From positions 62,001 through 126,000 of the forward strand of contig JANSWU010000003.1 of NCBI GenBank assembly GCA_024743315.1: DNA of 64,000 bases, given 5' to 3'. The number at the start of each line of letters is the position of its first letter. Position 1 is the first letter of the stretch. Source of the stretch: Hyphomonadaceae bacterium. GTDB lineage: Bacteria > Pseudomonadota > Alphaproteobacteria > Caulobacterales > Hyphomonadaceae. This document shows, piece by piece, positions 46,041-55,315 of the stretch. The notes beneath the pieces were generated by a model. It did not search any database. It saw nothing but the letters and a program-made list of their open reading frames with translations, and was not told the DNA's origin. Both the position numbers and the translations under genes were made by a program.

Positions 46041-48443
46041 TCAATCCGGCAACGCATTGCGCGGCGAGGCGCGATAACGATCCTCGACGATCTCGTAGCG
46101 ATCCCAGACCTTACCGTCCGAGACAGAACGCAGCAGTTTGATGTATTCGGCATGGGTCCAGGCCAACGGTGTAGCTGAATTCGTGCCTTCACCGATTTCG
46201 TATCCAAACGGATTTGGCCCGACGCCGTCCCAGACTTGCTCAGGCAGACTGAGCCCCGGATTAGCGAACGCTTCCATGCTCTTGATCAGGGTCCGCAGCA
46301 TCGTTTTGGTGACCACGAGCTCGGGATGACGATCCCCTCGCGTGTGTTCCAGATCCTGCAGCTGCGCAATCAAGGCATGTCCGCGCTCACCCGAGAAGAA
46401 GGGCCAGACACGCCCTCGCTGACCGGGCGTGTTGCCGCCATCAATCTCGTGATAATTGGTGCCGCCTTCCCCATCTTCGCCATAGCCATCATTGCCATAG
46501 CGGCGCCATCCCGTGAGCGTTTCCCAGGGCACTTCTCCCTCGCCAAAAGTGTATCGCACGCGCAAATTGTCTTCGTGTTCAGCGTCAAATTCTTCGAGCG
46601 TTTCAAGGATGCTCGGGGCATTCCAGGCCCGCACGCCATAGCGAACGAGCTCGAGGAAGCCGCCATCCAGAATCTCATCTTCAGGCAAGCCGGGGCGACC
46701 ATTATTGTCGCCGAGCGGCGCCTTATTGTTCGGGTCTTTATCCCGGCTGATGCGAAGAAAGTATTCGCCGTCCCCGAGTGAGCCCTCAGTGGTGAAAGTC
46801 CAGGCTTCGAGATTGGCTTCGAGTTCATCGGCCGCAGCGAGATAACTCGCGGCATCGGCTGCGTCGCCGAACCGCTCCGCCAAGTCCGCAGCCGTCACTA
46901 GGCCTGAAATCACCGCCGCGATGGTGGAGGGCGAATAGCCCTCCTGCTCTTCCCAACGCTCTTGCTGGGTGTACCCCAGCGAAGCCTCGAATTCTGTGTT
47001 CCAGAGCAAGTTGGGCCGGCCGCCTTCGACCAGGAAATCCGCCGCGGGCTTGAGCATGTTTTGATAGCTTAGCGCCATCTCTTCGTCGGAAATGACCCCC
47101 GTTTTCCAAAGCTGCCAGCCGAGCATGATCGGCATCGCGGTTTGATCCTGCTGGATGGCAACCCATTCCAGCGCGCCATCAACATGCGTCTTTTGCAGGA
47201 ACCATCCTGTTACACCCGAATTACCCGGCGTGTCCTCAGTCACCTGCACGGTTGGAAGGTACCGGTAGGATGCGCGTGCGGTTTCTTCGTCGCCCATAGC
47301 CACAAACGCCGATGCGACCTGAAAGAAATCCCTTGGCCAAACCGCCTTATAACCCGTCTGCGGTTCGATGGCGGGGGCGGTCTCCCCCCACGGATTAGAC
47401 AGAGACGCGATCAACGCCCCGGCATGCGTTTTGTCTTCCATGATCTTCAGATTAAGCGCCGACATGTATGCGAGCGCACCGCCATCTTCAGCGGCTTTAG
47501 CGAGTGCTGGCAGGTGTTCCAAGCCGGCGAGATAGTCGATCCAGCCGGCACGATAATCCTCGAGAATGACGTCTTCGCCGCGCGCTTTGCTGGCACGCGC
47601 TTCAGCGAGCGCCGCTTCTGCTGTGGCTCCGAAACCAACATATATGGCGGTGCTCACATCACCCGTCGGAATGGGCAGCTCCGTCCATGCGGCTACGTTT
47701 CCAGCATCATCACCTGTTGTCGCATGAACCGATCCGTTGAGCACTGCGTCCAACGAATCTGAGTGTCCGACAAATCCGACCGATTGCATAACATCGCCCG
47801 CATGTTTCAAGGTCACTGAAAGCGCTGCGCCCTCGGTCTCTGCGTTCAACACGCCTTGATCCACCCAGGCCCGATCCCCGATCCCAGAATTGCCAAGCGC
47901 GGGATCAATATAGGCGAACACCCGCAAGTCTTCGCGCTCGCTCAACAGGCTAACCTGGGCGACTAAAGTCTGATGATCTGGATCCGTGAAAGTGACAATT
48001 TTCAAGACACCAAATTCGGGACCATAATCCTGCTTGATGACGTGCAGAGGCGCCTCAATGCTGCCACCTGAATTTCCGCGGGTCACCGGCAGAATGTCGA
48101 TATTGAGTGGCGCGATGGCGCCATCGTCTCCGACGAGTTCAAACTTGATCTCTCGAAGCTGGGCTTCATGGATCAGCCCCGACATGACTTCTGTGATGCG
48201 ATCGCGGCCGAGTGAAAACCAGACTTTGGAGATCGGCGCGGTCGGGCTTTGCTCCGAGAACTGGCCTGACGCATCATAGGCTTCATATGCTGTTCCGATG
48301 CCGGCTTTCTCGGCATTTGACCAGGTCGGCAAATCGCCTGGGGCCCCGGGCGCGACTTGCGGTGTCGTATTGATCTCAGGGCTTAGACAGGCGCTCAAAG
48401 TCAGCGCCGCAATTGCGACCATTGGCAAGCCCAAGACTTTCAT
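46041..48443 (-). CDS. GH15 glucoamylase (glucan 1,4-alpha-glucosidase), lipoprotein
   Basis: An 800-residue exo-acting enzyme releasing glucose from chain ends. A lipoprotein signal (LPMVAIAALTLSACLS) is followed by an N-terminal beta-sandwich (glucodextranase-N-like, about 30-290) and the alpha/alpha barrel. Substrate motif KAVWPRDFFQVASAFV, general acid in ERWEEQEGYSPSTIAA and general base in VWPFFSGERGHALI are visible. The ATG at 48443 has GGGAGAG upstream; a five-codon extension is rejected. It is divergent from the plus-strand amylase and convergent with the esterase. Location is periplasm or cell surface. Confidence 0.92.
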   Translation of the reverse strand: MKVLGLPMVAIAALTLSACLSPEINTTPQVAPGAPGDLPTWSNAEKAGIGTAYEAYDASGQFSEQSPTAPISKVWFSLGRDRITEVMSGLIHEAQLREIKFELVGDDGAIAPLNIDILPVTRGNSGGSIEAPLHVIKQDYGPEFGVLKIVTFTDPDHQTLVAQVSLLSEREDLRVFAYIDPALGNSGIGDRAWVDQGVLNAETEGAALSVTLKHAGDVMQSVGFVGHSDSLDAVLNGSVHATTGDDAGNVAAWTELPIPTGDVSTAIYVGFGATAEAALAEARASKARGEDVILEDYRAGWIDYLAGLEHLPALAKAAEDGGALAYMSALNLKIMEDKTHAGALIASLSNPWGETAPAIEPQTGYKAVWPRDFFQVASAFVAMGDEETARASYRYLPTVQVTEDTPGNSGVTGWFLQKTHVDGALEWVAIQQDQTAMPIMLGWQLWKTGVISDEEMALSYQNMLKPAADFLVEGGRPNLLWNTEFEASLGYTQQERWEEQEGYSPSTIAAVISGLVTAADLAERFGDAADAASYLAAADELEANLEAWTFTTEGSLGDGEYFLRISRDKDPNNKAPLGDNNGRPGLPEDEILDGGFLELVRYGVRAWNAPSILETLEEFDAEHEDNLRVRYTFGEGEVPWETLTGWRRYGNDGYGEDGEGGTNYHEIDGGNTPGQRGRVWPFFSGERGHALIAQLQDLEHTRGDRHPELVVTKTMLRTLIKSMEAFANPGLSLPEQVWDGVGPNPFGYEIGEGTNSATPLAWTHAEYIKLLRSVSDGKVWDRYEIVEDRYRASPRNALPD

Positions 48444-48452
48444 TTCACTCTC

Positions 48453-48470
48453 CCGCAAGTTTTTGCAAAT
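48453..48470. promoter_or_regulatory. TTGCAA-type candidate operator upstream of glucoamylase
   Basis: CCGCAAGTTTTTGCAAAT matches the site at 39891-39908 at 14 of 18 positions, including GCAAGTTT and TGCAAA. It is only 10 bp upstream of the glucoamylase ATG, overlapping the likely leader, and within the divergent region to the amylase at 48612. Confidence 0.45.
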
Positions 48471-48611
48471 CGGCGAACACCTTCTCGTGTTCGCAAAACC
48501 AGGTCAACTGGATTTTCTCGCGCTCAGAAATTGCCAAAGAGCTCAAAATAGGATTAGGTCCCTCATAATAACGGCGCAGTGGTCATAAAGCGCTCGTGGG
48601 AGGAATAAGAA

Positions 48612-50027
48612 ATGCTGATACGCGTATTCGCGGCGGTCACGCTTGGCGTCTTAACCGCTTGCTCCACCCCTCTGCCAGTTACGCAAACTCTTGCAAATAT
48701 GCCTGAGACCGCGCAAAATTTTGCACCAAAACCCTACGTGCAGGTTGCACATCCCGACTGGGCGCAAGACGCGGTGATTTATCAGATCAACACCCGTCAG
48801 TTTACGCCCGAGGGGACCTTTAAAGCGGCTGAGGCACACTTGCCACGCCTCAAAGACCTTGGAGTCGATATTCTCTGGCTGATGCCGATCCACCCAATTG
48901 GCGAGGTTAATCGCAAAGGCTCGCTTGGCAGTCCATATGCGATCAAGGACTATTTTGGCGTCAACCCAGAGTTTGGCACCGAGCAAGAGTTTCGGGACTT
49001 TATCGACGCCGCCCACGCGCAAGGCTTCAAAGTCATTCTCGACTGGGTCGCCAATCACACCGCCTGGGACAATCCACTGGTTGAGCAGCACCCGGACTGG
49101 TATGAGACCGATTGGAAAGGCGATTTTCACCCGACGCCCTGGACCGATTGGGCCGATATTATCGATCTCAATTATGACAATGCGGACCTTCGCGCCTACA
49201 AGACCGCGGCATTGAAATACTGGGTCGAAGAGTTTGATGTGGATGGCTATCGGTGTGATGTCGCGGGCTATGTCCCGCTCGATTTCTGGGAGACGGCCCG
49301 CGCTGAATTGGATGAGATCAAGCCGGTTTTCATGCTCGCCGAGTGGCAGCAGCGCGATTTGCACCGCAAGGCGTTTAATGCGTCTTATGGCTGGGCCTGG
49401 AAAGAAGCGGCGCAACGGATCGCGAAAGGGCAATCGGATGCCGGTGACCTGCGCGGATTTCTCGGCGACCAGATTTCAACTTGGCCGCTCGATGCTTATC
49501 GCATGCTGTACACGGAAAACCATGACCAGAATGCCTGGGATGGCTCGACCGGTGAGATTTATGGCGACGCCTATCACGCCATGCTGACGCTCTCCTTTGT
49601 CACGGAAGGCATACCTCTGATCCATAATGGCCAGGAAGTCGGCAATCAAAACCAGTTGGAATTCTTTGAGCGCGACCCGATTGACTGGGGCGATTTCAGT
49701 CATCCGGATGGCGACCTGATCAAGCGCTTGATCGCAATCAAGAAAGCTAATCCAGCGCTGCATAATGGGGCGGCTGGTGGGCGGATCATTCCAGTCTCGA
49801 CAGATAATCCAAGCCAGATCCTGAGCTTTGCCCGGGAAAAAGATGGCAATCAGGTTCTGGTATTTTTCAATCTCTCAGATCAACCGGCAGAGTTTCAGAT
49901 CACTGACGGACCTGCGGCGGGGGCGTGGACGGATGCGTTGACGGGGAACAAAGACACAATCCGGCTTGGGGTCACGCGGACCTATGGACCGTGGAGTGGC
50001 ACCGTCCTGGTTTCAAACAAGAATTAG
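48612..50027 (+). CDS. GH13 alpha-amylase-type lipoprotein, second copy
   Basis: A 471-residue GH13 enzyme, shorter than the one at 42648. The signal ends in a lipobox (VTLGVLTACSTP). The barrel shows DILWLMPIHPIGEVNRKGSLGSPYAIKDYFGVN, ILDWVANHTAWDN, nucleophile in FDVDGYRCDVAGY, acid in VFMLAEWQQRD and YTENHDQNAWDG. GGGAGG precedes the ATG. Two further TTGCAA-like elements fall inside its first 120 bp, including the palindrome GCAAAATTTTGC at 48713-48724. It forms an operon with the MFS transporter 12 bp downstream. Confidence 0.92.
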   Translation: MLIRVFAAVTLGVLTACSTPLPVTQTLANMPETAQNFAPKPYVQVAHPDWAQDAVIYQINTRQFTPEGTFKAAEAHLPRLKDLGVDILWLMPIHPIGEVNRKGSLGSPYAIKDYFGVNPEFGTEQEFRDFIDAAHAQGFKVILDWVANHTAWDNPLVEQHPDWYETDWKGDFHPTPWTDWADIIDLNYDNADLRAYKTAALKYWVEEFDVDGYRCDVAGYVPLDFWETARAELDEIKPVFMLAEWQQRDLHRKAFNASYGWAWKEAAQRIAKGQSDAGDLRGFLGDQISTWPLDAYRMLYTENHDQNAWDGSTGEIYGDAYHAMLTLSFVTEGIPLIHNGQEVGNQNQLEFFERDPIDWGDFSHPDGDLIKRLIAIKKANPALHNGAAGGRIIPVSTDNPSQILSFAREKDGNQVLVFFNLSDQPAEFQITDGPAAGAWTDALTGNKDTIRLGVTRTYGPWSGTVLVSNKN

Positions 50028-50039
50028 CGGAGGAAGACG

Positions 50040-51605
50040 ATGGCTGTATCAGGAGGCGCCGCCACTGCGGACGACAATATCCGAAAGCCGGAACTAAACC
50101 TGTTCCAGATCATCAATATGTCGTTTGGCTTCTTCGGCATTCAGATCGGCTTCGCGCTGCAGAACGGCAATGTCAGCCGGATTTTCCAAACCCTTGGCGC
50201 GGATATGAGCACCCTGCCCCTGCTTTGGTTGGCGGGGCCGATCACCGGCCTGATCATGCAGCCTATTGTTGGCTATTTCAGCGATAAGACCTGGGGGCCA
50301 CTCGGGCGACGTCGACCCTATTTCCTGGTTGGCGCGATCCTGACCACAATGGCGCTCTTCATCATGCCGAACTCGCCCTATCTCTGGATTGCGGCGGGCA
50401 CGCTCTGGATTCTTGATGCCAGCCTCAACATCACAATGGAGCCGTTTCGCGCCTTTGTCGGCGACATGCTGCCCAGCAAGCAGCGCCCGTTTGGCTATTC
50501 CATGCAGACCATTTTTATCGGCGCCGGAGCTGTGCTGGCATCTATCGCCCCATTTGTTTTCAACGCGCTGGGTGTGTCCAATGAGGCGCCCGAGGGCGTC
50601 ATCCCGGACAATGTCAAATGGTCGTTCTACATTGGCGGCGCTGCCCTGTTCATGGCGGTGATGTGGACGGTTTTCTCAACCAAGGAATACTCACCCGAAG
50701 AGCTCGAAAAGTTCGGAAAGGATGAAGACAATATCTTCGAACAGGAAGGCGGCTTTGAAATGGATGAGCGACCGGAGTCCGGTTTCTTCTCCAAATGGGG
50801 TCTGATCATTGTCGCACTGGGCGCAGCCTTTACAGCAGCGGTCTTCTATTCAGGTGGCGACCAGCAATTCTACATTCTCGGTGGCGGCTTGATCTTTCTT
50901 GGCATTCTGTATCTCTGGAATAGCACGCTGGTGAAGTCGGATCGAAACGCGCGAAACTTCCTCTCTGATGTGCTCGGCGACCTGACGACGATGCCGAGCG
51001 TCATGAAACGCCTGGCCTTTGTCCAATTCTTTTCCTGGGTCGGCCTGTTCATCATGTGGATCTATACCACGCCAGCGGTTGCGCTCCAGGCATGGGGGAC
51101 CGCAGATGCCACTTCAACGGCCTATCAAGATGCAGGCGACTGGGTCGGCATCATGTTTGCCGTCCAAAATGGCGTCGCAGCCGTTTATGCGCTGGTCATC
51201 GCAAACATCGCTCGTACCGTGGGCACGCGCAGTTTGCACGCTTTCAACTTACTCGCCGGAGCCGCAGGATTTGTTGGCTATCTCATTTTCGGGTCTCAGT
51301 ATGGCCTGCTGATCCCAATGATTGGTCTCGGCATGGCCTGGGGCTCGATCCTTGCCCTGCCCTATGCCATCCTGGCCGATGCGCTGCCGGTGCGAAAAAT
51401 GGGGATCTATATGGGCATCTTCAATTTCTTTATCGTGCTGCCACAAATCCTGGTTGGCGGAACCATGGGCCCTATCCTACGAACGCTCGAGAACAATGTC
51501 GCGCCTCTGGTCGGTGGCGTTCCGTTATTGGCCGTTCTGTTCGGGGCGGCCAGCTTCTGTCTCGCCGCATTCGCCATGAGTTTCGTGAAAGTGCAGCGCG
51601 CATAA
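50040..51605 (+). CDS. MFS sugar symporter (GPH/SLC45-like), probable maltose transporter
   Basis: A 521-residue inner-membrane protein with about 12 helices. Family signatures are FGFFGIQIGFALQNGNVSRIFQTLGA, GLIMQPIVGYFSDKTWGPLGRRRPYFLVGA with the MFS loop motif, EPFRAFVGDMLPSKQR, and GMAWGSILALPYAILADALP. A long charged loop (about 220-255) separates the halves. The gene follows a lipoprotein amylase with GGAGG at its start. Proteins of this type in Caulobacter (MalY) and Xanthomonas serve maltose or sucrose import; here maltose/maltodextrin is the best reading. Confidence 0.9.
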   Translation: MAVSGGAATADDNIRKPELNLFQIINMSFGFFGIQIGFALQNGNVSRIFQTLGADMSTLPLLWLAGPITGLIMQPIVGYFSDKTWGPLGRRRPYFLVGAILTTMALFIMPNSPYLWIAAGTLWILDASLNITMEPFRAFVGDMLPSKQRPFGYSMQTIFIGAGAVLASIAPFVFNALGVSNEAPEGVIPDNVKWSFYIGGAALFMAVMWTVFSTKEYSPEELEKFGKDEDNIFEQEGGFEMDERPESGFFSKWGLIIVALGAAFTAAVFYSGGDQQFYILGGGLIFLGILYLWNSTLVKSDRNARNFLSDVLGDLTTMPSVMKRLAFVQFFSWVGLFIMWIYTTPAVALQAWGTADATSTAYQDAGDWVGIMFAVQNGVAAVYALVIANIARTVGTRSLHAFNLLAGAAGFVGYLIFGSQYGLLIPMIGLGMAWGSILALPYAILADALPVRKMGIYMGIFNFFIVLPQILVGGTMGPILRTLENNVAPLVGGVPLLAVLFGAASFCLAAFAMSFVKVQRA

Positions 51606-51630
51606 ATTGCCACATTAAAAGTATTTATGC
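51600..51630. promoter_or_regulatory. Inverted repeat between transporter and AraC gene
   Basis: Perfect 8-bp arms GCATAAAT and ATTTATGC are spaced by 15 bp, beginning at the transporter stop. There is no T run, so a terminator is unlikely; it could be an operator for the downstream AraC-family gene. Evidence is the repeat only. Confidence 0.25.
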
Positions 51631-51768
51631 TGGTTTCTCTAATTATTGAGACACCAGGACAATGAATGTGCATCGACTCCCGGTCGATTACTCCAATACA
51701 CTTCACCTTGTCTTGAGCTGATACGGGCGCTCGTGAGCGGAGCGGTCCCAAATGCGATTGAGGGGTGC

Positions 51769-52803
51769 ATGAAGCCGCACGTTTATGCCGCGAACCCGGC
51801 CCGAATTCCGGTCTATGAACATATTCAGAAAGGTCCGCTGGATCTTTGGCTGAGTGCCTGCGCCGCAATTTTTGGATTGTCCCCGATCGAACGCGAAGAC
51901 GCCAGAAAGGATTATGCGGTCGCCGCCTGGTTTGCCGAACCGATTACCATCATCAATTCGCAATATCACGGCATGGTCACCCAGCATTCACGTTGGCATG
52001 TCGAAGAAGCGGGAAACCAAATTCACGTTCACCGATACGCTAAGGGACGCGCCTCGGTCGAAACCGCCGGTTTGCCGATTGAGTGCGAACCGGGCGCCAT
52101 CACCCTGCTCGATTATTCGCGTCCGTTCACATCGCTGCACACCGAAAATGATTGCCACAGCTTTTTCGTACCGCACACCGCAATTAATTATCAGCCCTCG
52201 GACGCTTTGCACGCGCCCGTCTATGGTCCCGACAGCCTGATTGGCCAACTCCTCGGGGCTGAAATGGATCATCTTATGGGGCTGATGAAATCCGGCGCCA
52301 CGTCAATTGATCCGGAGGACATCAAACGCTTCCTTGGATGCGTTGAGGTTGCCATGTCACCACAAGCTGCGTCGATGAGCGCCCGGGCGCAGGCCCGGGA
52401 AAGCCTTAAAACCGCGATCAAGGCCCATATCGAGCAAGACCTCGCGTCGCCCAAGCTCGACGTCACCCAGATTCTCCAGAATTTCGGGGTGTCACGGGCA
52501 TCGCTATATCGCATGTTTGATCAAGAAGGCGGCGTGCGCACTTATATTGGTCGCCGTCGATTGTATCGCGCCGTGATCGAACTGTCGGCGACCCCGCATC
52601 AGCGCGGTAAGATCCATGAGGTCGCCGATCGTTGGGGCTTTACCACCGACGCCAATTTTAATCGGGTCGTGCGCCGGGAATTCGGGGTCGCGCCCGGATC
52701 GCTGTTCCGCATGCCGGTAACACAAGTGCAGGATTTTGCGCCGCTGTCTCAGGTGCATATCTTGATGAACCGCGCAGCACGGCCAGGGCGGCTCCAAGCC
52801 TGA
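51769..52803 (+). CDS. AraC-family transcriptional regulator
   Basis: A 344-residue regulator with an N-terminal AraC-binding-like cupin region (VEEAGNQIHVHRYAKGRASVE, AITLLDYSRPF, HSFFVPHTAINY) and a C-terminal pair of helix-turn-helix motifs (VTQILQNFGVSRASLYRMF and IHEVADRWGFTTDANFNRVVRREFGVAPG). I chose the ATG at 51769, preceded by GAGGGG; the frame is open 41 codons further upstream without a ribosome site. It follows the maltose-transporter gene and may control it, although the ligand is unknown. Confidence 0.85.
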   Translation: MKPHVYAANPARIPVYEHIQKGPLDLWLSACAAIFGLSPIEREDARKDYAVAAWFAEPITIINSQYHGMVTQHSRWHVEEAGNQIHVHRYAKGRASVETAGLPIECEPGAITLLDYSRPFTSLHTENDCHSFFVPHTAINYQPSDALHAPVYGPDSLIGQLLGAEMDHLMGLMKSGATSIDPEDIKRFLGCVEVAMSPQAASMSARAQARESLKTAIKAHIEQDLASPKLDVTQILQNFGVSRASLYRMFDQEGGVRTYIGRRRLYRAVIELSATPHQRGKIHEVADRWGFTTDANFNRVVRREFGVAPGSLFRMPVTQVQDFAPLSQVHILMNRAARPGRLQA

Positions 52804-52816
52804 GTAAGCCAAGGAA

Positions 52817-52901
52817 TGGTGCGGATGGAGGGACTTGAACCCCCACGCCTCGCGGCGCCAGAACCTAAATCTGGTGCGTCTACCAATTTCGCCACATCCG
52901 C
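52817..52901 (-). tRNA. tRNA-Leu (anticodon UAG)
   Basis: The minus strand reads GCGGATGTGGCGAAATTGG at the 5' end and folds to a cloverleaf: acceptor GCGGATG paired with CATCCGC, D-arm, anticodon arm CCAGA-TTTAGGT-TCTGG with anticodon TAG, a long variable arm as in class II tRNAs, T-arm GGGGGTTCAAGTCCCTC and encoded CCA. The anticodon reads CUN leucine codons. Confidence 0.96.
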
Positions 52902-53103
52902 ATCAGTAGAACGCGGCATTTAACGACCGATTGGAGCCGCCTCAACCCCTTTGCTCGGTTTTCTCTGCAAAAGGTCGCTGACACGGCGTGGACACAGGCG
53001 CTGCCCTGCCCTATAGGACGCCGTTTCAGATCACAAAACGCCAAAAATGGCGCGGGTTTTTGCTCATCCTAGCCAACCCGACCCGCAATAAGGAATGACC
53101 AGT

Positions 53104-54438
53104 ATGGAATGCGTTGAAACCTCCGAGGGCCTCAGCCGTATGTATAAGGTCAGCGTACCGAAAGCTGACCTGCAGAGGCGGTTCGATGAGCGTATCGAGG
53201 AAATCCGTCCGCAGATGAACCTCAAGGGCTTTCGCCCGGGAAAGGTTCCAGCCTCTCACGTCAAGAAAATGTTCGGCAAGGACATTATGGGCGAAGTGGT
53301 CCAGGCTTTGGTACAAGAGACTAGCCAAAAGGCCATCGAAGATGCTGATGTGCGCCCGGCCGGACAACCGGAAATGCACATGGAAAGCGACATGGAAAAG
53401 GTCCTGTCAGGGGACGAAGACCTTGCCTATCACATGCATGTCGACATCATGCCCGAATTCGAGCCCGTCGACATAAAGAAGCTGGCCATCACTAAGCCTG
53501 TCGCCGAAGTGAATGATGCCGAGATTGACGAGCGTCTCGGACAGATTGCAGAAGCCAACCCGAAATACGAAAAGCGCGCCAAGACGGCGAAAGCCCGCGA
53601 CAAGGATGCGGTCGTCATCGATTTCCTCGGCAAGCTGGACGGCGAGCCGTTTGAAGGCGGCGCCGCGGAAGAGCATACGCTGGTTCTCGGCTCTAACTCT
53701 TTCATCCCTGGGTTTGAAGATCAGTTGATCGGATCGAAGGCGGGCGATGAAAAAGACGTGACCGTCACCTTCCCAGAGAATTATCAGGCGGAGCACCTGG
53801 CCGGTAAGGAAGCTGTCTTCGAAGTCAAAGTGCACGAAGTGCGCGCGGCCAAAACGCCGGACATTGATGACGAGTTTGCCAAAGGCTTAGGCCTCGACGA
53901 CCTCGCCAAGCTGAAGGAATTGGTCACCGAGCAGATCCAGAATGAGTTTGGCGGCGCCTCTCGTGCCAAAGCCAAACGCAACTTGCTCGACCAACTCGAC
54001 GAAAAGCATGATTTCGACCTGCCCCCGAAAATGGTTGATCAGGAATTCAATCAGATCTGGCAACAATTGCAGGCTGAAATGGACGCCGGTCGCACCGCTG
54101 AGGAAGATAAAGGCAAGTCAGAAGACCAGCTGAAGGAAGAGTACCGCAAAATTGCCGAGCGCCGTGTGCGCCTCGGTTTGGTGCTGGCTGAAATCGGTCG
54201 CCTGGCCGAAGTTCAGATCTCTGAACAGGAAGTCCAGCAAGCGCTCATCCGCGAGGCGCGCAACTTCCCTGGCCAGGAGCGCCAAGTCATCGAATTCTTC
54301 CAGAAAGATCCAAACGCGATGGCGCAGCTGCGCGCCCCGATCTATGAAGACAAAGTCGTCGATCACATTCTGGAAACCGCCAAGGTCAAGGAAGAAACTG
54401 TGTCCAAAGAGGACCTTCTGAAGGAAGACGACGAGTAA
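53104..54438 (+). CDS. tig: Trigger factor
   Basis: A 444-residue ribosome-bound chaperone and peptidyl-prolyl isomerase. The ribosome-binding signature is GFRPGKVPASHVKKMFG near residues 42-58. The FKBP domain lies at about 160-245 (KDAVVIDFLGKLDGEPFEGG, SFIPGFEDQLIG, VTFPENYQAEHLAGKEAVFEVKVHEV), and the rest is the helical chaperone domain. I start at the ATG at 53104 because AAGGA is 9 nt upstream; the earlier ATG at 53095 directly abuts that site. Confidence 0.96.
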   Translation: MECVETSEGLSRMYKVSVPKADLQRRFDERIEEIRPQMNLKGFRPGKVPASHVKKMFGKDIMGEVVQALVQETSQKAIEDADVRPAGQPEMHMESDMEKVLSGDEDLAYHMHVDIMPEFEPVDIKKLAITKPVAEVNDAEIDERLGQIAEANPKYEKRAKTAKARDKDAVVIDFLGKLDGEPFEGGAAEEHTLVLGSNSFIPGFEDQLIGSKAGDEKDVTVTFPENYQAEHLAGKEAVFEVKVHEVRAAKTPDIDDEFAKGLGLDDLAKLKELVTEQIQNEFGGASRAKAKRNLLDQLDEKHDFDLPPKMVDQEFNQIWQQLQAEMDAGRTAEEDKGKSEDQLKEEYRKIAERRVRLGLVLAEIGRLAEVQISEQEVQQALIREARNFPGQERQVIEFFQKDPNAMAQLRAPIYEDKVVDHILETAKVKEETVSKEDLLKEDDE

Positions 54439-54463
54439 CCCACTCTCGTCTCACGGAAATTCG

Positions 54464-54498
54464 AAAGCCCGCATCTTCGCTGATGCGGGCTTTTTTTT
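54464..54498 (+). terminator. Rho-independent terminator after tig
   Basis: Stem AAAGCCCGCATC / GATGCGGGCTTT (12 bp, perfect) with a 6-nt loop TTCGCT and a run of eight T. It lies 25 bp after the tig stop. The A-rich left flank lets it act also for the convergent membrane gene. Confidence 0.95.
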
Positions 54499-54502
54499 GG
54501 GA

Positions 54503-55225
54503 TCAAATTTGTCCGAATAGCCAACTGGTTCCGGAAACTAATCCGATGATCAGCGCCACCAAAACGATGGCGAGCCCCAGAGCCAACCACCACCGCGTCT
54601 CCCCTTTTCGGAAGAAAAACCAAAAGTACAGCCAAAGCGAAATACCGAAAATCGGAATCGAATTGAGGCTATAGAGCAAGAAGCCCATCTCCTGATTTCC
54701 ACTGTTTACGCGATAGGCATCGATGGCGGCGCTCGATAATAAGATCCAGCAAATGGTCACGCCAACTTGATAGAACGCTGCCCGCACCGCAATCCGCATG
54801 GTCCACCAATCGCCAATCAAGGGACGTAGGATTTGCGAGGACAATGCGATCACAATGGCAATGGCATAGATCGGCGCGATCAGAGAAATCGTTTTCCAGA
54901 TGTCGCCCTCACCCGCTGCTGTTGCCACCGAAACCGCCAGTGCAGGACCGATGGCGCCACCATTGCTGGCGACAGTTTCAGACGTTGTGACTGCCGCGGC
55001 AAGCAAGAGAACGACCGTCAGGCCGAGCGGTAGAAACGCCCCTGGACTCAAGATCATGTTCTTATGCCCGTCAGGTTCGTCGCCCTGGATCAGAGGCACC
55101 AGCTTCCACGGTTTGATCAAGGCAATCGCCAGGGTCGGAAACACCGCGATTGCGGCCAGGGCGACATTCGTGACCAGGCGATCCAATCCTCCGACCGCAT
55201 TCTTTTGTTCAAAATCAACGTCCAT
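54503..55225 (-). CDS. Polytopic inner-membrane protein of unknown function
   Basis: A 240-residue protein with about six hydrophobic helices. The N-terminus is hydrophilic (MDVDFEQKNAVGGLDRLVTN). Segments SPGAFLPLGLTVVLLLAAAVT, LIAPIYAIAIVIALSSQIL and WWLALGLAIVLVALIIG are membrane spans. The layout recalls Yip1-type or permease-like small proteins but no motif settles it. The ATG at 55225 was taken because GGGG precedes it; a ten-codon extension exists. It is a single gene convergent with tig. Confidence 0.75.
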   Translation of the reverse strand: MDVDFEQKNAVGGLDRLVTNVALAAIAVFPTLAIALIKPWKLVPLIQGDEPDGHKNMILSPGAFLPLGLTVVLLLAAAVTTSETVASNGGAIGPALAVSVATAAGEGDIWKTISLIAPIYAIAIVIALSSQILRPLIGDWWTMRIAVRAAFYQVGVTICWILLSSAAIDAYRVNSGNQEMGFLLYSLNSIPIFGISLWLYFWFFFRKGETRWWLALGLAIVLVALIIGLVSGTSWLFGQI

Positions 55226-55273
55226 GACCCCAGTGCTAATCCGATTGAGGCGCACAAAACAGCCCTGTCAGCC

Positions 55274-55301
55274 AAAAAGAAGCCCCGGCTTTCGCCGAGG
55301 C
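55274..55301 (-). terminator. Rho-independent terminator after the usher-like gene
   Basis: On the minus strand GCCTCGGC - GAAA - GCCGGGGC forms an 8-bp stem with one G-U pair and a GNRA loop, followed by TTCTTTTT. It begins 15 bp after the stop of the gene at 55316. Confidence 0.9.
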
Positions 55302-55315
55302 CTGTAATACGCGCG

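Noticed and set aside
52817-52901. tRNA-Leu as an integration site for a genomic island
   Set aside because: No integrase, no repeated tRNA 3' end and no change in gene style nearby; the downstream gene is housekeeping tig.
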